The notes: a model not told the origin generated them from the sequence alone. DNA of 64,000 nucleotides from Pseudoxanthomonas sp. 3HH-4 (GCF_006716465.1 NZ_VFPB01000001.1:902983-966982), one strand, 5' to 3'; shown: positions 18,544 through 28,240, numbered from the stretch's first letter. Program-made: numbers and translations.

Positions 18544-19497
18544 ATGACTGCCCGCACGCCCGCCGAACGCCGCCAGCAGGCGAACGCCCTGCCGCCCGTC
18601 CCCGATGCCGACGCCGATGCCATCACAGCATTCCTTGACGTGATCTGGGCCGAGAGCGGCCTGGCGAAGCCGTCGCTGGACAGCTACCGGCGCGACCTGG
18701 AGGGTTTCGCGCGCTGGCGCAACGGCCGTGACGGCGGGCTGGCGGTGGCCGATCGCGCGGCCCTGTTCGACTATCTCGCCTGGCGCACGCGCGAGGGCTA
18801 TTCCCCGCGCAGCAACGCACGGCTGCTGTCGGCCCTGCGTGCGTTCTATGCGCATCGGCTGCGCCGGGGCGAACGTGCGGACGACCCCACCGCGCTGCTC
18901 GATCCGCCCCGCCTGCCGCGCTCGTTGCCGAAGGCGCTGGCCGAGACCGAGATCGACGCGCTGCTGGCTGCGCCCGACACCACCACGCCGCTGGGCCTGC
19001 GTGATCGCGCGATGCTGGAACTGATGTACGCCGCCGGCCTGCGCGTCAGCGAGCTGGTCACGCTGCCGGCGACCGCGATCAACCTGCGGCAGGGCGTGCT
19101 GCGGGTTACCGGCAAGGGCAGCAAGGACCGGCTGGTGCCGCTGGGCGAGGAGTCGCAGCACTGGCTGGAAACCTATCTGGCTCGGGCGCGCCCGGCTCTG
19201 GCGGGCAAGCGCAGCACTCCGTTCCTGTTCATGGGCGCGAGCGCCGAACCGCCGACCCGACAGCAGTTCTGGGTGCTGGTGAAGCGTTACGCGGCGCTGG
19301 CCGGCATCGATCCGGTCCGGATCAGTCCCCACGGGCTGCGGCACAGTTTCGCCACCCACCTGCTCAACCGTGGCGCCGACCTCCGCGCGCTGCAGATGCT
19401 GCTGGGCCACAGTTCGCTGTCCACCACGCAGATCTACACCCTGGTCGCGCGTGAGCACCTCAAGCAATTGCACGGCCGGCACCACCCGCGCGCATGA
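18544..19497 (+). CDS. xerD: Site-specific tyrosine recombinase XerD
   Basis: The 317-residue protein has an N-terminal core-binding SAM-like domain (residues 25-115) and a catalytic domain with all active residues: R167 in AAGLRVSE, K191 in TGKGSKDR, H263 and R266 in [11 protein letters not shown]289 in LLGHSS and the nucleophile Y298 in TTQIYT. With XerC it resolves chromosome dimers at dif. The ending [20 protein letters not shown] is the XerD type, as opposed to XerC. The N-terminus is about 15 residues longer than in E. coli; an internal start is possible. Confidence 0.95.
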   Translation: MTARTPAERRQQANALPPVPDADADAITAFLDVIWAESGLAKPSLDSYRRDLEGFARWRNGRDGGLAVADRAALFDYLAWRTREGYSPRSNARLLSALRAFYAHRLRRGERADDPTALLDPPRLPRSLPKALAETEIDALLAAPDTTTPLGLRDRAMLELMYAAGLRVSELVTLPATAINLRQGVLRVTGKGSKDRLVPLGEESQHWLETYLARARPALAGKRSTPFLFMGASAEPPTRQQFWVLVKRYAALAGIDPVRISPHGLRHSFATHLLNRGADLRALQMLLGHSSLSTTQIYTLVAREHLKQLHGRHHPRA

Positions 19498-19596
19498 CGC
19501 GAGTCACGCTTGCAGGCGATTAAGCCGCTTGCGCGGCGCCTTGTGCCAGAATCGCCGTCTGTTCCTGCCACCCAGCCGCGCTGCGGCGTACCCCGG

Positions 19597-20445
19597 ATGC
19601 CCTTGATGCCCCGCCTGATGACTGCCGCCCTTCTGGGTGCCCTGAGCCTGACCGCCTGCGCGCAGGCCCCCCAGCCGCCCGCCCAGGGCGATGCCGCGGC
19701 CGCCACGCCGCAGGCGGCGGTGCGCCAGATCAAGGCCGGCGTGGGCGCCACCCCCGATGAGCGTGCCCGTTCCGCGATCGCCCAACTCAATCCGCAGGCG
19801 AAGGTGGAGTACGTCGGCGCCGCACCGTTGCCGGGTTTCCGCGAGGTGATCGCGGGCGGCCAGCTGCTTTATATCAGTGACGATGGGCGCTACCTGATGC
19901 AGGGCACCGTTCTGGACCTGGACCAGCAGCAGGATCTGATGCAGACCAGCCCGGCGCTTGCCGGCTACCGCAGCAAGCTGATCGCGACCATTCCGCATGC
20001 CGAACGCATCGTGTTCGCGCCCCCGAATGCCAAGTACACCGTCACCGTGTTCACCGACATCGAATGCGGCTATTGCCGCAAGCTGCACGGCGAAGTGGGC
20101 GAGCTCAACCGTCTCGGCATCGCGGTGGAATACCTGGCGTTCCCGCGCATGGGCCTGGGCAGCCAGGACCACAAGGACATGATCTCGGTCTGGTGTGCGC
20201 CGGACCGGAAGCGCGCGCTGACCGACGCCAAGGCCGGCAAGTCGATCCCTCCGCGCGACTGCAAGAACCCCGTGACCATGGAGTTCGACGTGGGCCAGCG
20301 CATCGGCGTCAGCGGCACTCCGGCCATCTATTCGGCCGAGGGCGTCCAGCTGGGGGGCTACCTGCCGCCGGCCGCACTTAGGGCCAAGCTGGACGAACTG
20401 GCCGCGAAAAAGGCCCCGGCCGCAGCAGCAGGCGCCGCCCCGTGA
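19597..20445 (+). CDS. dsbC: DsbC-like disulfide isomerase, predicted lipoprotein
   Basis: With ATG 19597 the protein has 282 residues. The signal peptide ends in a lipobox-like LTAC with Cys21, so this DsbC is predicted to be lipid-anchored, whereas the E. coli enzyme is soluble. Residues 55-130 form the dimerisation domain, and the thioredoxin part has the active-site CGYC at residues 157-160 plus the cis-Pro loop SGTPAIY. It shuffles wrong disulfides in the periplasm. The C-terminus is an Ala-rich tail. It follows xerD by 99 nt, as in other Xanthomonadaceae. Confidence 0.92.
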   Translation: MPLMPRLMTAALLGALSLTACAQAPQPPAQGDAAAATPQAAVRQIKAGVGATPDERARSAIAQLNPQAKVEYVGAAPLPGFREVIAGGQLLYISDDGRYLMQGTVLDLDQQQDLMQTSPALAGYRSKLIATIPHAERIVFAPPNAKYTVTVFTDIECGYCRKLHGEVGELNRLGIAVEYLAFPRMGLGSQDHKDMISVWCAPDRKRALTDAKAGKSIPPRDCKNPVTMEFDVGQRIGVSGTPAIYSAEGVQLGGYLPPAALRAKLDELAAKKAPAAAAGAAP

Positions 20446-20451
20446 TCCCGA

Positions 20452-20483
20452 CGAAGCCGGCCCTGCGCCGGCTTCGCTACAAT
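20452..20483 (+). promoter_or_regulatory. Hairpin plus -10-like box upstream of purL
   Basis: A 9-bp stem (GAAGCCGGC against GCCGGCTTC, 20452-20475) follows the dsbC stop and may act as its terminator, although no T-run follows. Immediately after it, TACAAT (20478-20483) matches the -10 consensus at 5 of 6 positions. No good -35 is visible at the right distance. Confidence 0.35.
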
Positions 20484-20524
20484 AGCGGGCCCCGTCCTGA
20501 CGGCTACGCCCCACGGTTCCGGAC

Positions 20525-23500
20525 ATGATCGTCCTCGAAGGCCAATCGGCCTTGTCGCACTTCCGCCGCGCGCGGCTCGAATCCAAGCTCCAGTCGATTG
20601 CATCCGATGTCCACGCTCCAAAGGTGCGTGTTCGCGGCGCCTGGCATGTCTATTTCATCGAACCCGAGGCCGGTGCGACTCCGGACCTGGCCACACTGCG
20701 CCGCATCCTGCAGGCGGGTGAGACGGATGCGGTGTTGGCTGATGGGGCAGTTTCGCGCTTCGTCACCCCGCGCCTGGGCACCCTGTCACCGTGGGCGAGC
20801 AAGGCCACCGAGCTGCTGCGCGGCGCCGGCCAGCCGGTGAAGCGCGTCGAGCGCGGCCTGCGCATCGATCTTGAAGGCTGGGACGACGGCCAGCCGGCGC
20901 TGGCCAAGGCGCTGCACGACCCGATGACGCAGTCCCTGCTCGCCGGCCGCGACCAGGCGCAGGCGTTGTTCACCGCACCCGCCCGCGGCGAACTGGAGCG
21001 CATCCCGCTGGCGCAGCTTGAAGCGGCCAACGCCCGCCTCGGCCTGGCGCTGGCGGATGACGAGATCGAGTACCTGCGCACGCGCTACGCCGAGCTGGGC
21101 CGCGATCCGTCCGACGTTGAACTGATGATGTTCGCGCAGGCCAATTCCGAGCATTGCCGCCACAAGATCTTCAACGCGAGCTGGACCATCGACGGCAAGG
21201 ACCAGGACCGCTCGCTGTTCCGGATGATCAAGCACACCCACGCGCAGACGCCGGAGCACACGCTCAGCGCCTACAGCGACAACGCCGCGGTGGTCGAAGG
21301 CTACCCGGCGGCGCGCTTCCGTCCGGACGGAAGCGGCCAGTACCGCCTCGAGGCGACGCTGGATTCGGCCTTCTGTATCAAGGTCGAAACACACAATCAC
21401 CCGACCGCGATCGCGCCGTTCCCCGGTGCCAGCACCGGTGCCGGTGGTGAGATCCGCGACGAGGGCGCGACCGGCCGCGGCGGCAAGCCGAAGGCCGGCC
21501 TGACCGGCTTCTCGGTCTCGCACCTGCGCATCCCCACGCTGCCGCAGCCGTGGGAGGCGCCCCGCGCGCTGAACCCGCGCATGGCGCCCGCGCTGGAGAT
21601 CATGCTGGACGGCCCGCTGGGCGGTGCCGCGTTCAACAACGAATTCGGCCGCCCGAACCTGCTGGGCTACTTCCGCAGTTTCGAGCTGCCCGAAGGCGCA
21701 GGTCTGACCCGTGCCTATGACAAGCCGATCATGCTGGCCGGTGGCCTGGGCGCCATCGACCGCATCCAGGTGGAGAAGAAGACGCTGTCGGCCGGTGATG
21801 CCGTCATCGTGCTCGGCGGTCCGGCCATGCTGATCGGCCTGGGCGGCGGTGCTGCCAGCTCGGTGGCCTCCGGCGAGAGCGCCGAAGAGCTGGATTTCGC
21901 CAGCGTGCAGCGCGACAACCCCGAGATGGAGCGTCGCTGCCAGGAGGTCATCGATCGCTGCGTGGCGATGGGCGAGGACAATCCGATCCTGTGGTTCCAT
22001 GACGTCGGCGCGGGCGGTCTGTCCAACGCGATCCCCGAACTCCTGCACGATTCCGGCGTCGGCGGCGTGATCGACCTGGCCAAGGTGCCCAGCGACGATC
22101 CCTCGCTGTCGCCGATGCAGCTGTGGTGCAACGAATCGCAGGAACGTTACGTGCTCGGCGTGCCGCAGGCGCGGCTGGCCGAGTTCGCGGCACTGTGCGA
22201 ACGCGAGCGTTGTCCGTTTGCCGCCGTGGGCGTGGCGACGAAGGAAGAGCATCTCGTCGTGGCCTATGGGGCGACGCCGGGCAACACGCCTGCCGATGCC
22301 CCCATCGACCTGCCGATGGACGTGCTGTTCGGCAAGGCGCCGAAGATGCACCGCGACACCGGATACCCGGATGCACCGAAATGGCCCGCCCTGCAGACCG
22401 CAGGGCTGGACCTGCATGAAGCCGGCCTGCGCGTGCTCGCGCATCCCACGGTCGCCTCCAAGCAGTTCCTGATCACCATCGGCGACCGCAGCGTCGGCGG
22501 ACTCACCGCACGCGACCAGCTGGTCGGCCCGTGGCAGATGCCGGTGGCCGACTGCGCCATCACGCTGAGCGGCTATGAAGGCTACGTCGGCGAAGCCATG
22601 GCCATCGGCGAGCGCACGCCACTGGCGCTGCTCGATACCGCGGCCGCTGCCCGCATGGCGGTCGGCGAGGCGATCACCAACCTGTGCGCCGCACCGGTGG
22701 AATCGCTGCATCGCGTGAAGCTTTCCGCCAACTGGATGGCGGCTGCCGGGCATCCGGGCGAAGACGCGCTGTTGTTCGACGCGGTGAAGGCCGTGGGCAT
22801 GGAACTGTGCCCGGACCTGGACATCAGCATCCCGGTGGGCAAGGACTCGCTGTCGATGCAGGCGCAGTGGAGCGTAATTGGTGATTCGGAATTGGTGATT
22901 CGTGAACAGCAGGAGCCGGCGGTCGCACGCGCCCCTGCTTCTTCGAATCACGAATCACGAATCACGAATCACCGCTCCGTCTCGCCGGTCTCGCTGATCA
23001 TCAGCGCGTTTGCGCCCGTCACCGACGTGCGCCAGCAACTGACGCCGCTGCTGTCGCGCGAAGACGACAGCGAGCTGTGGCTGATCGGCCTGGGTGCGGG
23101 CAAGAAGCGCCTCGGCGGTTCCGTGCTGGCGCAGGTGTATCCGCAGTCGGGCGGCGAGGGCGCGTGGCCGGCGTTCGCTGGCGATGGTCGTGACGAAAGC
23201 GTGCCCGATCTCGATGATCCGCAGCGTCTGCGCGATTTCTTCCACCTGATCGCCGACGCACGCGAAGCTGGCCTGCTGCTGGCGTACCACGACCGCAGCG
23301 ACGGCGGCGCGTTCGCCGCGTTGTGCGAGATGGCATTCGCCTCGCATCGGGGCCTGGACATCAACCTGGACGGCTGGGGCGACGATGCCTTCCGCACGCT
23401 GTTCGCCGAGGAACTGGGCGCGGTGGTGCAGGTGGCCGACGAGGATCGTGCCGCCTTCGCCGACCTGATCGAACACCATGCGCTGACGGAGTGCGCGCAG

Positions 23501-24517
23501 CGCATCGCGCGCCCGACGACCGCCGCCGTGGTGCGCGTGCAGCAGGAGGGTGACGTGCTGGCCGAGTGGCGCTGGGAAGAGCTGTTCGATGCCTGGTGGT
23601 CGGTGACGCATGCGATGCAGAAGCTGCGCGACAACCCGGAGACGGCCGATGAGGAGCGCGAGACCACGCGCCAGTTCGGCCGCACCGGGCTGAAACCGAA
23701 GCTGTCGTTCGATGCGGGTGACGATGTCGCTGCGCCGTTCATCGCCACGGGCAAACGCCCGAAGGTCGCGATCCTGCGCGAGCAGGGCGTCAATGGCCAG
23801 ATCGAAATGGCGTCGGCCTTCACCCGCGCCGGTTTCGACGCGTTCGACGTGCACATGAGCGACCTGATCGCGGGCCGTGTGTCACTGGCGGACTTCAGCG
23901 GCCTGGCTGCCTGCGGCGGTTTCAGCTACGGCGACGTGCTGGGCGCGGGGCGTGGCTGGGCGACCTCCATCCTGGAGCGCAATGCGCTGCGCGATGTCTT
24001 CGCGACGTTCTTCGCGCGGACCGACACGTTCTCGCTGGGTGTCTGCAACGGCTGTCAGATGATGAGCCAGCTGAAGGACATCATCCCGGGCGCGCAGCAC
24101 TGGCCGGTGTTCCTGCGCAACCAGAGCGAACAGTTCGAAGCGCGCACGGCGCTGCTGGAAGTGCAGGAGTCGCCGTCGGTGTTCTTCCGCGGCATGGCCG
24201 GCTCGCGCATCCCGGTGGCGGTGGCGCACGGCGAAGGCCGCGCCTCGTTCGCCAGCGCGGTGGACCAGGCCGCGGCGCGCGTCGCACTGCGCTACGTGGA
24301 CGGCGATGGCGTGGTCGCGACGGCGTATCCGCTCAATCCCAACGGCTCGCCCGACGGCATCACCGGCCTGACCAGCGACGACGGCCGCGCCACCATCCTG
24401 ATGCCGCACCCCGAGCGCACGCCGCGCACCGCCAACCACAGCTGGCATCCGGCCGGCTGGCCGGAGGACTCGCCGTGGCTGCGCATGTTCCGCAACGCGC
24501 GGGTGTGGGTGGGGTGA
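20525..24517 (+). CDS. purL: Phosphoribosylformylglycinamidine synthase
   Basis: The 1330-residue protein is the large single-chain PurL of gammaproteobacteria: an N-terminal PurS-like domain, the linker, two PurM-type halves (first ATP region with [20 protein letters not shown]) and a C-terminal glutaminase with nucleophile Cys1174 in GVCNGCQMM and a late PHPERTPRT His. It turns FGAR, glutamine and ATP into FGAM. It is about 35 residues longer than the E. coli protein. The surplus corresponds to residues 784-817, which are translated from an interspersed inverted repeat inserted between QAQWS and [11 protein letters not shown]. The frame stays open, so the gene is probably functional. Confidence 0.97.
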   Translation: MIVLEGQSALSHFRRARLESKLQSIASDVHAPKVRVRGAWHVYFIEPEAGATPDLATLRRILQAGETDAVLADGAVSRFVTPRLGTLSPWASKATELLRGAGQPVKRVERGLRIDLEGWDDGQPALAKALHDPMTQSLLAGRDQAQALFTAPARGELERIPLAQLEAANARLGLALADDEIEYLRTRYAELGRDPSDVELMMFAQANSEHCRHKIFNASWTIDGKDQDRSLFRMIKHTHAQTPEHTLSAYSDNAAVVEGYPAARFRPDGSGQYRLEATLDSAFCIKVETHNHPTAIAPFPGASTGAGGEIRDEGATGRGGKPKAGLTGFSVSHLRIPTLPQPWEAPRALNPRMAPALEIMLDGPLGGAAFNNEFGRPNLLGYFRSFELPEGAGLTRAYDKPIMLAGGLGAIDRIQVEKKTLSAGDAVIVLGGPAMLIGLGGGAASSVASGESAEELDFASVQRDNPEMERRCQEVIDRCVAMGEDNPILWFHDVGAGGLSNAIPELLHDSGVGGVIDLAKVPSDDPSLSPMQLWCNESQERYVLGVPQARLAEFAALCERERCPFAAVGVATKEEHLVVAYGATPGNTPADAPIDLPMDVLFGKAPKMHRDTGYPDAPKWPALQTAGLDLHEAGLRVLAHPTVASKQFLITIGDRSVGGLTARDQLVGPWQMPVADCAITLSGYEGYVGEAMAIGERTPLALLDTAAAARMAVGEAITNLCAAPVESLHRVKLSANWMAAAGHPGEDALLFDAVKAVGMELCPDLDISIPVGKDSLSMQAQWSVIGDSELVIREQQEPAVARAPASSNHESRITNHRSVSPVSLIISAFAPVTDVRQQLTPLLSREDDSELWLIGLGAGKKRLGGSVLAQVYPQSGGEGAWPAFAGDGRDESVPDLDDPQRLRDFFHLIADAREAGLLLAYHDRSDGGAFAALCEMAFASHRGLDINLDGWGDDAFRTLFAEELGAVVQVADEDRAAFADLIEHHALTECAQRIARPTTAAVVRVQQEGDVLAEWRWEELFDAWWSVTHAMQKLRDNPETADEERETTRQFGRTGLKPKLSFDAGDDVAAPFIATGKRPKVAILREQGVNGQIEMASAFTRAGFDAFDVHMSDLIAGRVSLADFSGLAACGGFSYGDVLGAGRGWATSILERNALRDVFATFFARTDTFSLGVCNGCQMMSQLKDIIPGAQHWPVFLRNQSEQFEARTALLEVQESPSVFFRGMAGSRIPVAVAHGEGRASFASAVDQAAARVALRYVDGDGVVATAYPLNPNGSPDGITGLTSDDGRATILMPHPERTPRTANHSWHPAGWPEDSPWLRMFRNARVWVG
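22880..22973. repeat. Interspersed inverted repeat inside purL
   Basis: The right arm (22932-22973) holds four consecutive copies of an 8-base GAATCACG-type unit and the left arm (22880-22913) holds inverted, slightly decayed copies (GGTGATTCGG, GGTGATTCGTG). Both arms continue into AGCAGG/CCTGCT, so the homology extends beyond the short units. About 18 nt separate the arms. The element is in frame within purL. Confidence 0.85.
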
Positions 24518-24547
24518 GCAGGCGCTGAGGGTTTCCGATCCGGGCGC

Positions 24548-25120
24548 TCACGGGCGATCCCGGACCGGACGATATTGGTCCTCATCGCCAAACGCTTCGC
24601 CTTTCGGGTCGATGTTGGCGCACAGCCTGCCATCGCACAGGGTCACATCGGCGGCGTCATAGGCTTTCAGCAGTTGCGCCGATAGCTGGTGGCGGCGGAT
24701 CTCGTCGTAGTAGTGGCTGGAAAGCCAGCCGCCGCCCAGAACGATCAGGGCGAGACTGGCGAGACAGACGCCGACGACCTTCCATAGCAGATGCCGATGG
24801 AGGGTGCGCGCGGCGTGGATCTGCGCCGCCAGTGCATGCGAGGCTTGCCGTACATCCTGTCCCGACGTTTCCAGACGTGTCTGGTAGATCGAGACGGATT
24901 GTCCGATGCCTGCATCCACGGCGCTCACGACACTGTCCTGCAGATGCTGCATTTCCGTATCGGCCGCCCGACGGAGCGTTTCAGGCAACTGTTGCGAGAG
25001 ATCGTGGAGCTGCCGATGCGCAGCCTGCAAGCTGCCCTCGATCTGCTGCGTACGGCGTTCGAACCGCTCCATGAGGGCTGACACACTGGCGACGAGGTCG
25101 GTGATCCGGTCGGTGTCCAT
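24548..25120 (-). CDS. Coiled-coil membrane protein next to lipase effector
   Basis: From ATG 25120 (AAGGA upstream) the product has 190 residues. Residues 1-110 are polar and helical with many Gln, Leu and Ala (QQIEGSLQAAHRQLHDLSQQ), compatible with coiled coil. A single membrane helix follows (LLWKVVGVCLASLALIVLGG). The remaining 50 residues contain a Cys pair in VTLCDGRLCANIDPKG. I do not recognise a defined family; the layout recalls small mobilisation-associated 'relaxation' proteins of Xanthomonadaceae, from memory only. It starts 25 nt after the lipase stop and is probably co-transcribed, so it could be an accessory factor for lipase delivery or immunity. Confidence 0.7.
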   Translation of the reverse strand: MDTDRITDLVASVSALMERFERRTQQIEGSLQAAHRQLHDLSQQLPETLRRAADTEMQHLQDSVVSAVDAGIGQSVSIYQTRLETSGQDVRQASHALAAQIHAARTLHRHLLWKVVGVCLASLALIVLGGGWLSSHYYDEIRRHQLSAQLLKAYDAADVTLCDGRLCANIDPKGEAFGDEDQYRPVRDRP

Positions 25121-25145
25121 CCTGCTTTCCTTGGCAACGTTAGCG

Positions 25146-26537
25146 TCAGATCGTGCGTGCGATGCCGGCCGACACCGCGACCTGCCTCTGCTCCGCACTT
25201 TGTTGCTCGGCGACCTGTGCCAGCAGCGCTTGCTGTCGTTCTTCGGCATCCACCTGACCCGCCGCAGTCGCACTTACCCGCCTCGCATAAGGATCGTTGG
25301 CTGCAACCTGAGTCATCCGGCGGAAGCCGCCCAGGTCGCCGGCGTCGTAGGCGGCCACCATGCGGTGGATGTAGGCGAGGGGGTCATCGCGTAGCGAGAC
25401 CGGCGACGGTGTGGAATCGCTGGCGGACCGCGAGGGCCAGCCACTTCCGCGCTCCGGCTTGCACTGGCTGTCTTCCCCCGTGGGTGCGCGGCGAAGATCC
25501 TGTATCCGCCCGTCGATCTGCTCCAGGGGGCTGCCGGCACCGTCCCGATAGATCAGTGGTCGATCGGGCGGCACGAAGTCGCGATTTCTCTCGTCCGTCA
25601 CGCGTTGCGCCGCCAGTCGAAGCTCCCTCAGCTCGTCGTGAACTTCGTTGCCCATCAGGCCGTGCCGGACCTTGTGCATCACGTACTGGGAGCCGATCGC
25701 GGACGTGTAGGCGATGCCCGCGCCGGTGAGCTTCGTCGCCAGCGCCACGTCCTCCGCAGCCGAGCGGATGCTCTCCCGGTAGGCATCGAACTCGGGCTTG
25801 TGTTGCTCGTAGAGCGCGCGGTTCTCACTGTTGATGATCGTGTTGGGACCATAGATGGCGAGCTCTTCCGGCTTGCGCTGTCCGCTGTGGAACTGGACCG
25901 CACCGTGTGTCGTATCCGGACCCAGTTCGCGCAGATCCTGGATCAGGCCCCACCGGTTCTGCTGGCTGGGCAAGGGGCCATGCCTGAGCAGGGTGTCTAC
26001 ATCCTGCTGCGTGGCGTATACGCGGACCTCGCCGAAGTGTCGGTTCGCCGCGCCAACCATGTCAGTGGCACGGACGTGGTTGATCACTTGGCTTCCGCCC
26101 ACGGGCACGTCATAGAGTCCGGCTGCGCCATAAGCGTTGAACGTCTCGCCCTTGAGTCCGTACTCGTGGCACGTGACTTGGGTATGGAATCCTCCCAACG
26201 AATGTCCGGTGACGGTGACGCGGGTACCGTCTCGTTTGGCCATCTCGATGGCAAGCTCCACCAGGTCTCGGGCGTCGTCCAGTTGCTGGTTCACATCCGC
26301 CAAGACCATCTGGCCATCGGTGAGCAGTCCATCGCGGATCTTGTCGGTGTCGAATTCGGTGCCTGTGTTGGCTACTACATAATCCTTGGTTATGTTGTTT
26401 CTGAAGATGAAACCTCGGTAGCCGGAGGCTCGATTGGACTCGATAACAAGCTCAAAGGCATCCGTATCTATACCTGTGTTGCCAGGATCATAGGATTTAT
26501 AGGATAGCCTGGCATGGGACTCAGTGAATGTGGTCAT
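25146..26537 (-). CDS. Lipase class-3-type protein, putative antibacterial effector
   Basis: The 463-residue protein has no signal peptide. Residues 1-220 form an alpha/beta-hydrolase: DYVVANTGTEFDTDKIRDG, then the nucleophile elbow VTVTGHSLGGFHTQ (Ser113), with Asp159 in HVRATDMV and His211 in TTHGAVQFH as likely triad members. Residues 220-370 are mostly helical and charged. The C-terminus (DPLAYIHRMVAAYDAGDLGG and a Gln/Glu-rich tail) looks like a separate small domain, possibly a delivery signal. The start is 1 nt after the stop of a lipoprotein gene, and partial copies of the same pair lie upstream. Cytosolic lipase, lipoprotein and tandem partial copies together suggest a contact-dependent toxin (type IV or VI delivered) with immunity protein. 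Delivery route is not shown. Confidence 0.8.
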   Translation of the reverse strand: MTTFTESHARLSYKSYDPGNTGIDTDAFELVIESNRASGYRGFIFRNNITKDYVVANTGTEFDTDKIRDGLLTDGQMVLADVNQQLDDARDLVELAIEMAKRDGTRVTVTGHSLGGFHTQVTCHEYGLKGETFNAYGAAGLYDVPVGGSQVINHVRATDMVGAANRHFGEVRVYATQQDVDTLLRHGPLPSQQNRWGLIQDLRELGPDTTHGAVQFHSGQRKPEELAIYGPNTIINSENRALYEQHKPEFDAYRESIRSAAEDVALATKLTGAGIAYTSAIGSQYVMHKVRHGLMGNEVHDELRELRLAAQRVTDERNRDFVPPDRPLIYRDGAGSPLEQIDGRIQDLRRAPTGEDSQCKPERGSGWPSRSASDSTPSPVSLRDDPLAYIHRMVAAYDAGDLGGFRRMTQVAANDPYARRVSATAAGQVDAEERQQALLAQVAEQQSAEQRQVAVSAGIARTI

Positions 26538-26538
26538 T

Positions 26539-27129
26539 TCAATCCTTTATCGATGACATCCTTACCTTGTAGGAAACGGAATCAAGTTCCTTGATGAGTG
26601 CTTCATCAATGGGTGTGAAGCACGAGAAATCGTATTTGTCGCGCATGTCTCTCCGGCAATAGGAAATCTTCCGGGATTGGGATGTCACTTCTGTCCGGGT
26701 GAGGCGGGGGGTCTGTGTAAGCTCATTGCCCCGGGCGAGAATCGCATTCACGCCGGTTATCTCCCACTTGCACACACCAAGCCCGTAGTAGTCCTCATCT
26801 ATTGGCCAGTCGAGGAAGATGTGGCCCTTATAGGTGCTCTCGCTCGTGCGAATGAGGGCGAATTCCTTTTTGTAGTTGGCGCCAATCGTGACGCGGGCAA
26901 TCTTCTCTCTGTAGGGAAGGCAGGCCCGGGTGCCGACGCCAAAATGCGCAACACCGGTAATCTTCTGGATGTCACGGGGCGGATCGATCAGTTCCACCGT
27001 GATCTCGTAGCGCTGGGTAGGATTAGGGTTGGTCTTCGCGACGGGCGACTCCGGAGTCTTCGCGCAGGCGCCGAGAAGAAGGGCTAGCAGTGTGGGGTAG
27101 CGCAGCGATTGGCCTTCACGTCCGTTCAT
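26539..27129 (-). CDS. Lipoprotein, putative immunity to the lipase (copy 1)
   Basis: The 196-residue product has a signal peptide with lipobox LLGAC (SLRYPTLLALLLGACAKTPE), so it should be an outer- or inner-membrane lipoprotein facing the periplasm. The body has RYEITVELIDPPRDI, GHIFLDWPIDEDYYGLGVCK and several Cys. Its paralogue at 27653 is nearly identical over the first 50 residues and around YYGLGVCKWE, and different at the C-terminus, the pattern expected if the variable part recognises a toxin. The stop is 1 nt before the lipase start. The A+T content is visibly higher than in the flanking housekeeping genes. Immunity function is inferred from context. Confidence 0.75.
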   Translation of the reverse strand: MNGREGQSLRYPTLLALLLGACAKTPESPVAKTNPNPTQRYEITVELIDPPRDIQKITGVAHFGVGTRACLPYREKIARVTIGANYKKEFALIRTSESTYKGHIFLDWPIDEDYYGLGVCKWEITGVNAILARGNELTQTPRLTRTEVTSQSRKISYCRRDMRDKYDFSCFTPIDEALIKELDSVSYKVRMSSIKD

Positions 27130-27159
27130 GCGTTTCGGTCCCTGCTTCCTGTGCCGTTT

Positions 27160-27651
27160 TTAGCGATTCGCCGTATGCCATGCAGCTAACATTTGGAGGG
27201 GAATGATCTTGTGGCTCCAGTGATGATGCTCAGTGCTTTGTCGTGGATGGAAATTGAAAGTCTCACCGGGGATTCCGTACTCATGCGAGGTCGCCTGCGT
27301 GAGGAATCCGCCCAGAGAATGCCCGGTCGAGGTGACGCGAGTACCGTCACGCTTGGCCATTTTGACGGCCAGTTCCACCAGATCGCGCGCATCATCCAGT
27401 TGCTGGTTCACATCCACCAGGATCATCTGGGCATCCGTGAGCAGTCCATCGCGAATCTTGTCGGTGTCGAACTCGGTGCCGGTGTGGGCGACCACGTAGT
27501 CGCCACTTTCCATGTTTCTGTAAACGACGCCACGATAACCGGAAGGTGATTCGTAGACTGTCCGGACCTCATAGGGACGGGGTGGCTTGAAGCCGTCCAG
27601 CCGGTACACATCGTCGGCCTGACGTGCGTGGGTTTCCGTGAAGGTGGGCAT
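27160..27651 (-). pseudogene. Truncated second copy of the lipase
   Basis: This frame encodes 163 residues closely related to the N-terminus of the full lipase: GTEFDTDKIRDGLLTDAQMI, DDARDLVELAVKMAKRDGTR and the elbow STGHSLGGFLTQ. Similarity stops abruptly after GETFN; the last 30 residues are unrelated and the frame ends. Only about 130 nt remain before the next gene, so the missing 300 residues are deleted, not frameshifted. It begins 1 nt after the second lipoprotein gene, repeating the spacing of the intact pair. It keeps the nucleophile Ser but lacks the other triad residues, so it is unlikely to be an active lipase. Confidence 0.8.
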
Positions 27652-27652
27652 G

Positions 27653-28240
27653 TCACTTCCTGTGGGCAGAGAGGATCACAAGCCAGGAGTCTCGGCTCTC
27701 CAGCTCGATTTTTTCCGGATCCGAGGGTGAGGTGCAATTTTCGATGATGCGCTGGCTGTCGGGACGGCGACACCACCATTTGCGGCCAGCACTGGGAAAG
27801 TCGGTTCCGCCCCAAAGTACGGGTTTTTGCATGTACCCGCCAAAGTCGATGACTGCTCCGACAGTGTTTATTTCCCACTTGCATACCCCAAGCCCGTAGT
27901 AATCCTCATCGACGGGCCAGTCGAGGAAAATGTGGCCCTTGTAGGTATTGCCGCCGGCGTAGGTCAAGGAAAAATTCTTGATGTAGCTGGAGCCTGGGGT
28001 GTATCCCGCAATGCGATCGGGCGTGGGCATGCAGGCGACATCCGGAATGCTGAAGTGAGCTTCTCCAGAAATACGCTTGATGTCAGCGGGCGGATCGACC
28101 AGTCCCACCGTGATCTCGTAACGCTGCGTGGGGTTCGGGTTGGTCTTCGCGACGGGTGACTCGGGGGTCTTGGAGCAGGCGCCAAGAAGAAGGGCCGCCA
28201 ACGCGCAATAGCACAGCGATTTATTTACGCGTCCTTTCAT
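27653..28240 (-). CDS. Lipoprotein, putative immunity to the lipase (copy 2)
   Basis: The 195-residue product is a paralogue of the lipoprotein at 26539, with lipobox LLGACSKTPE, the shared stretch SPVAKTNPNPTQRYEITV and GHIFLDWPVDEDYYGLGVCK. The middle (VACMPTPDRIAGYTPGSSYI) and the C-terminus (CRRPDSQRIIENC) differ strongly. Its partner lipase downstream is truncated, so this could be an orphan immunity gene kept for protection against related strains that carry the matching toxin. The frame is intact and starts cleanly at ATG 28240. Confidence 0.75.
   Translation of the reverse strand: MKGRVNKSLCYCALAALLLGACSKTPESPVAKTNPNPTQRYEITVGLVDPPADIKRISGEAHFSIPDVACMPTPDRIAGYTPGSSYIKNFSLTYAGGNTYKGHIFLDWPVDEDYYGLGVCKWEINTVGAVIDFGGYMQKPVLWGGTDFPSAGRKWWCRRPDSQRIIENCTSPSDPEKIELESRDSWLVILSAHRK

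Noticed and set aside
20786..22951. A 721-codon open frame antisense to purL
   Set aside because: It is the mirror of a GC-rich gene with strong third-position bias. Its translation is Arg/His/Gln-rich without any domain, while purL on the other strand is unmistakable.
25146..25480. A standard XVIPCD type IV effector domain at the lipase C-terminus
   Set aside because: The tail is Gln-rich and in the right place, but the usual core motifs of that domain are not recognisable, so I only list it as a possibility.
27160..27651. Frameshift or sequencing error as cause of the short second lipase
   Set aside because: Only about 130 nt remain before the next gene, far too little to encode the missing 300 residues in any frame, and none of the three frames continues the homology.
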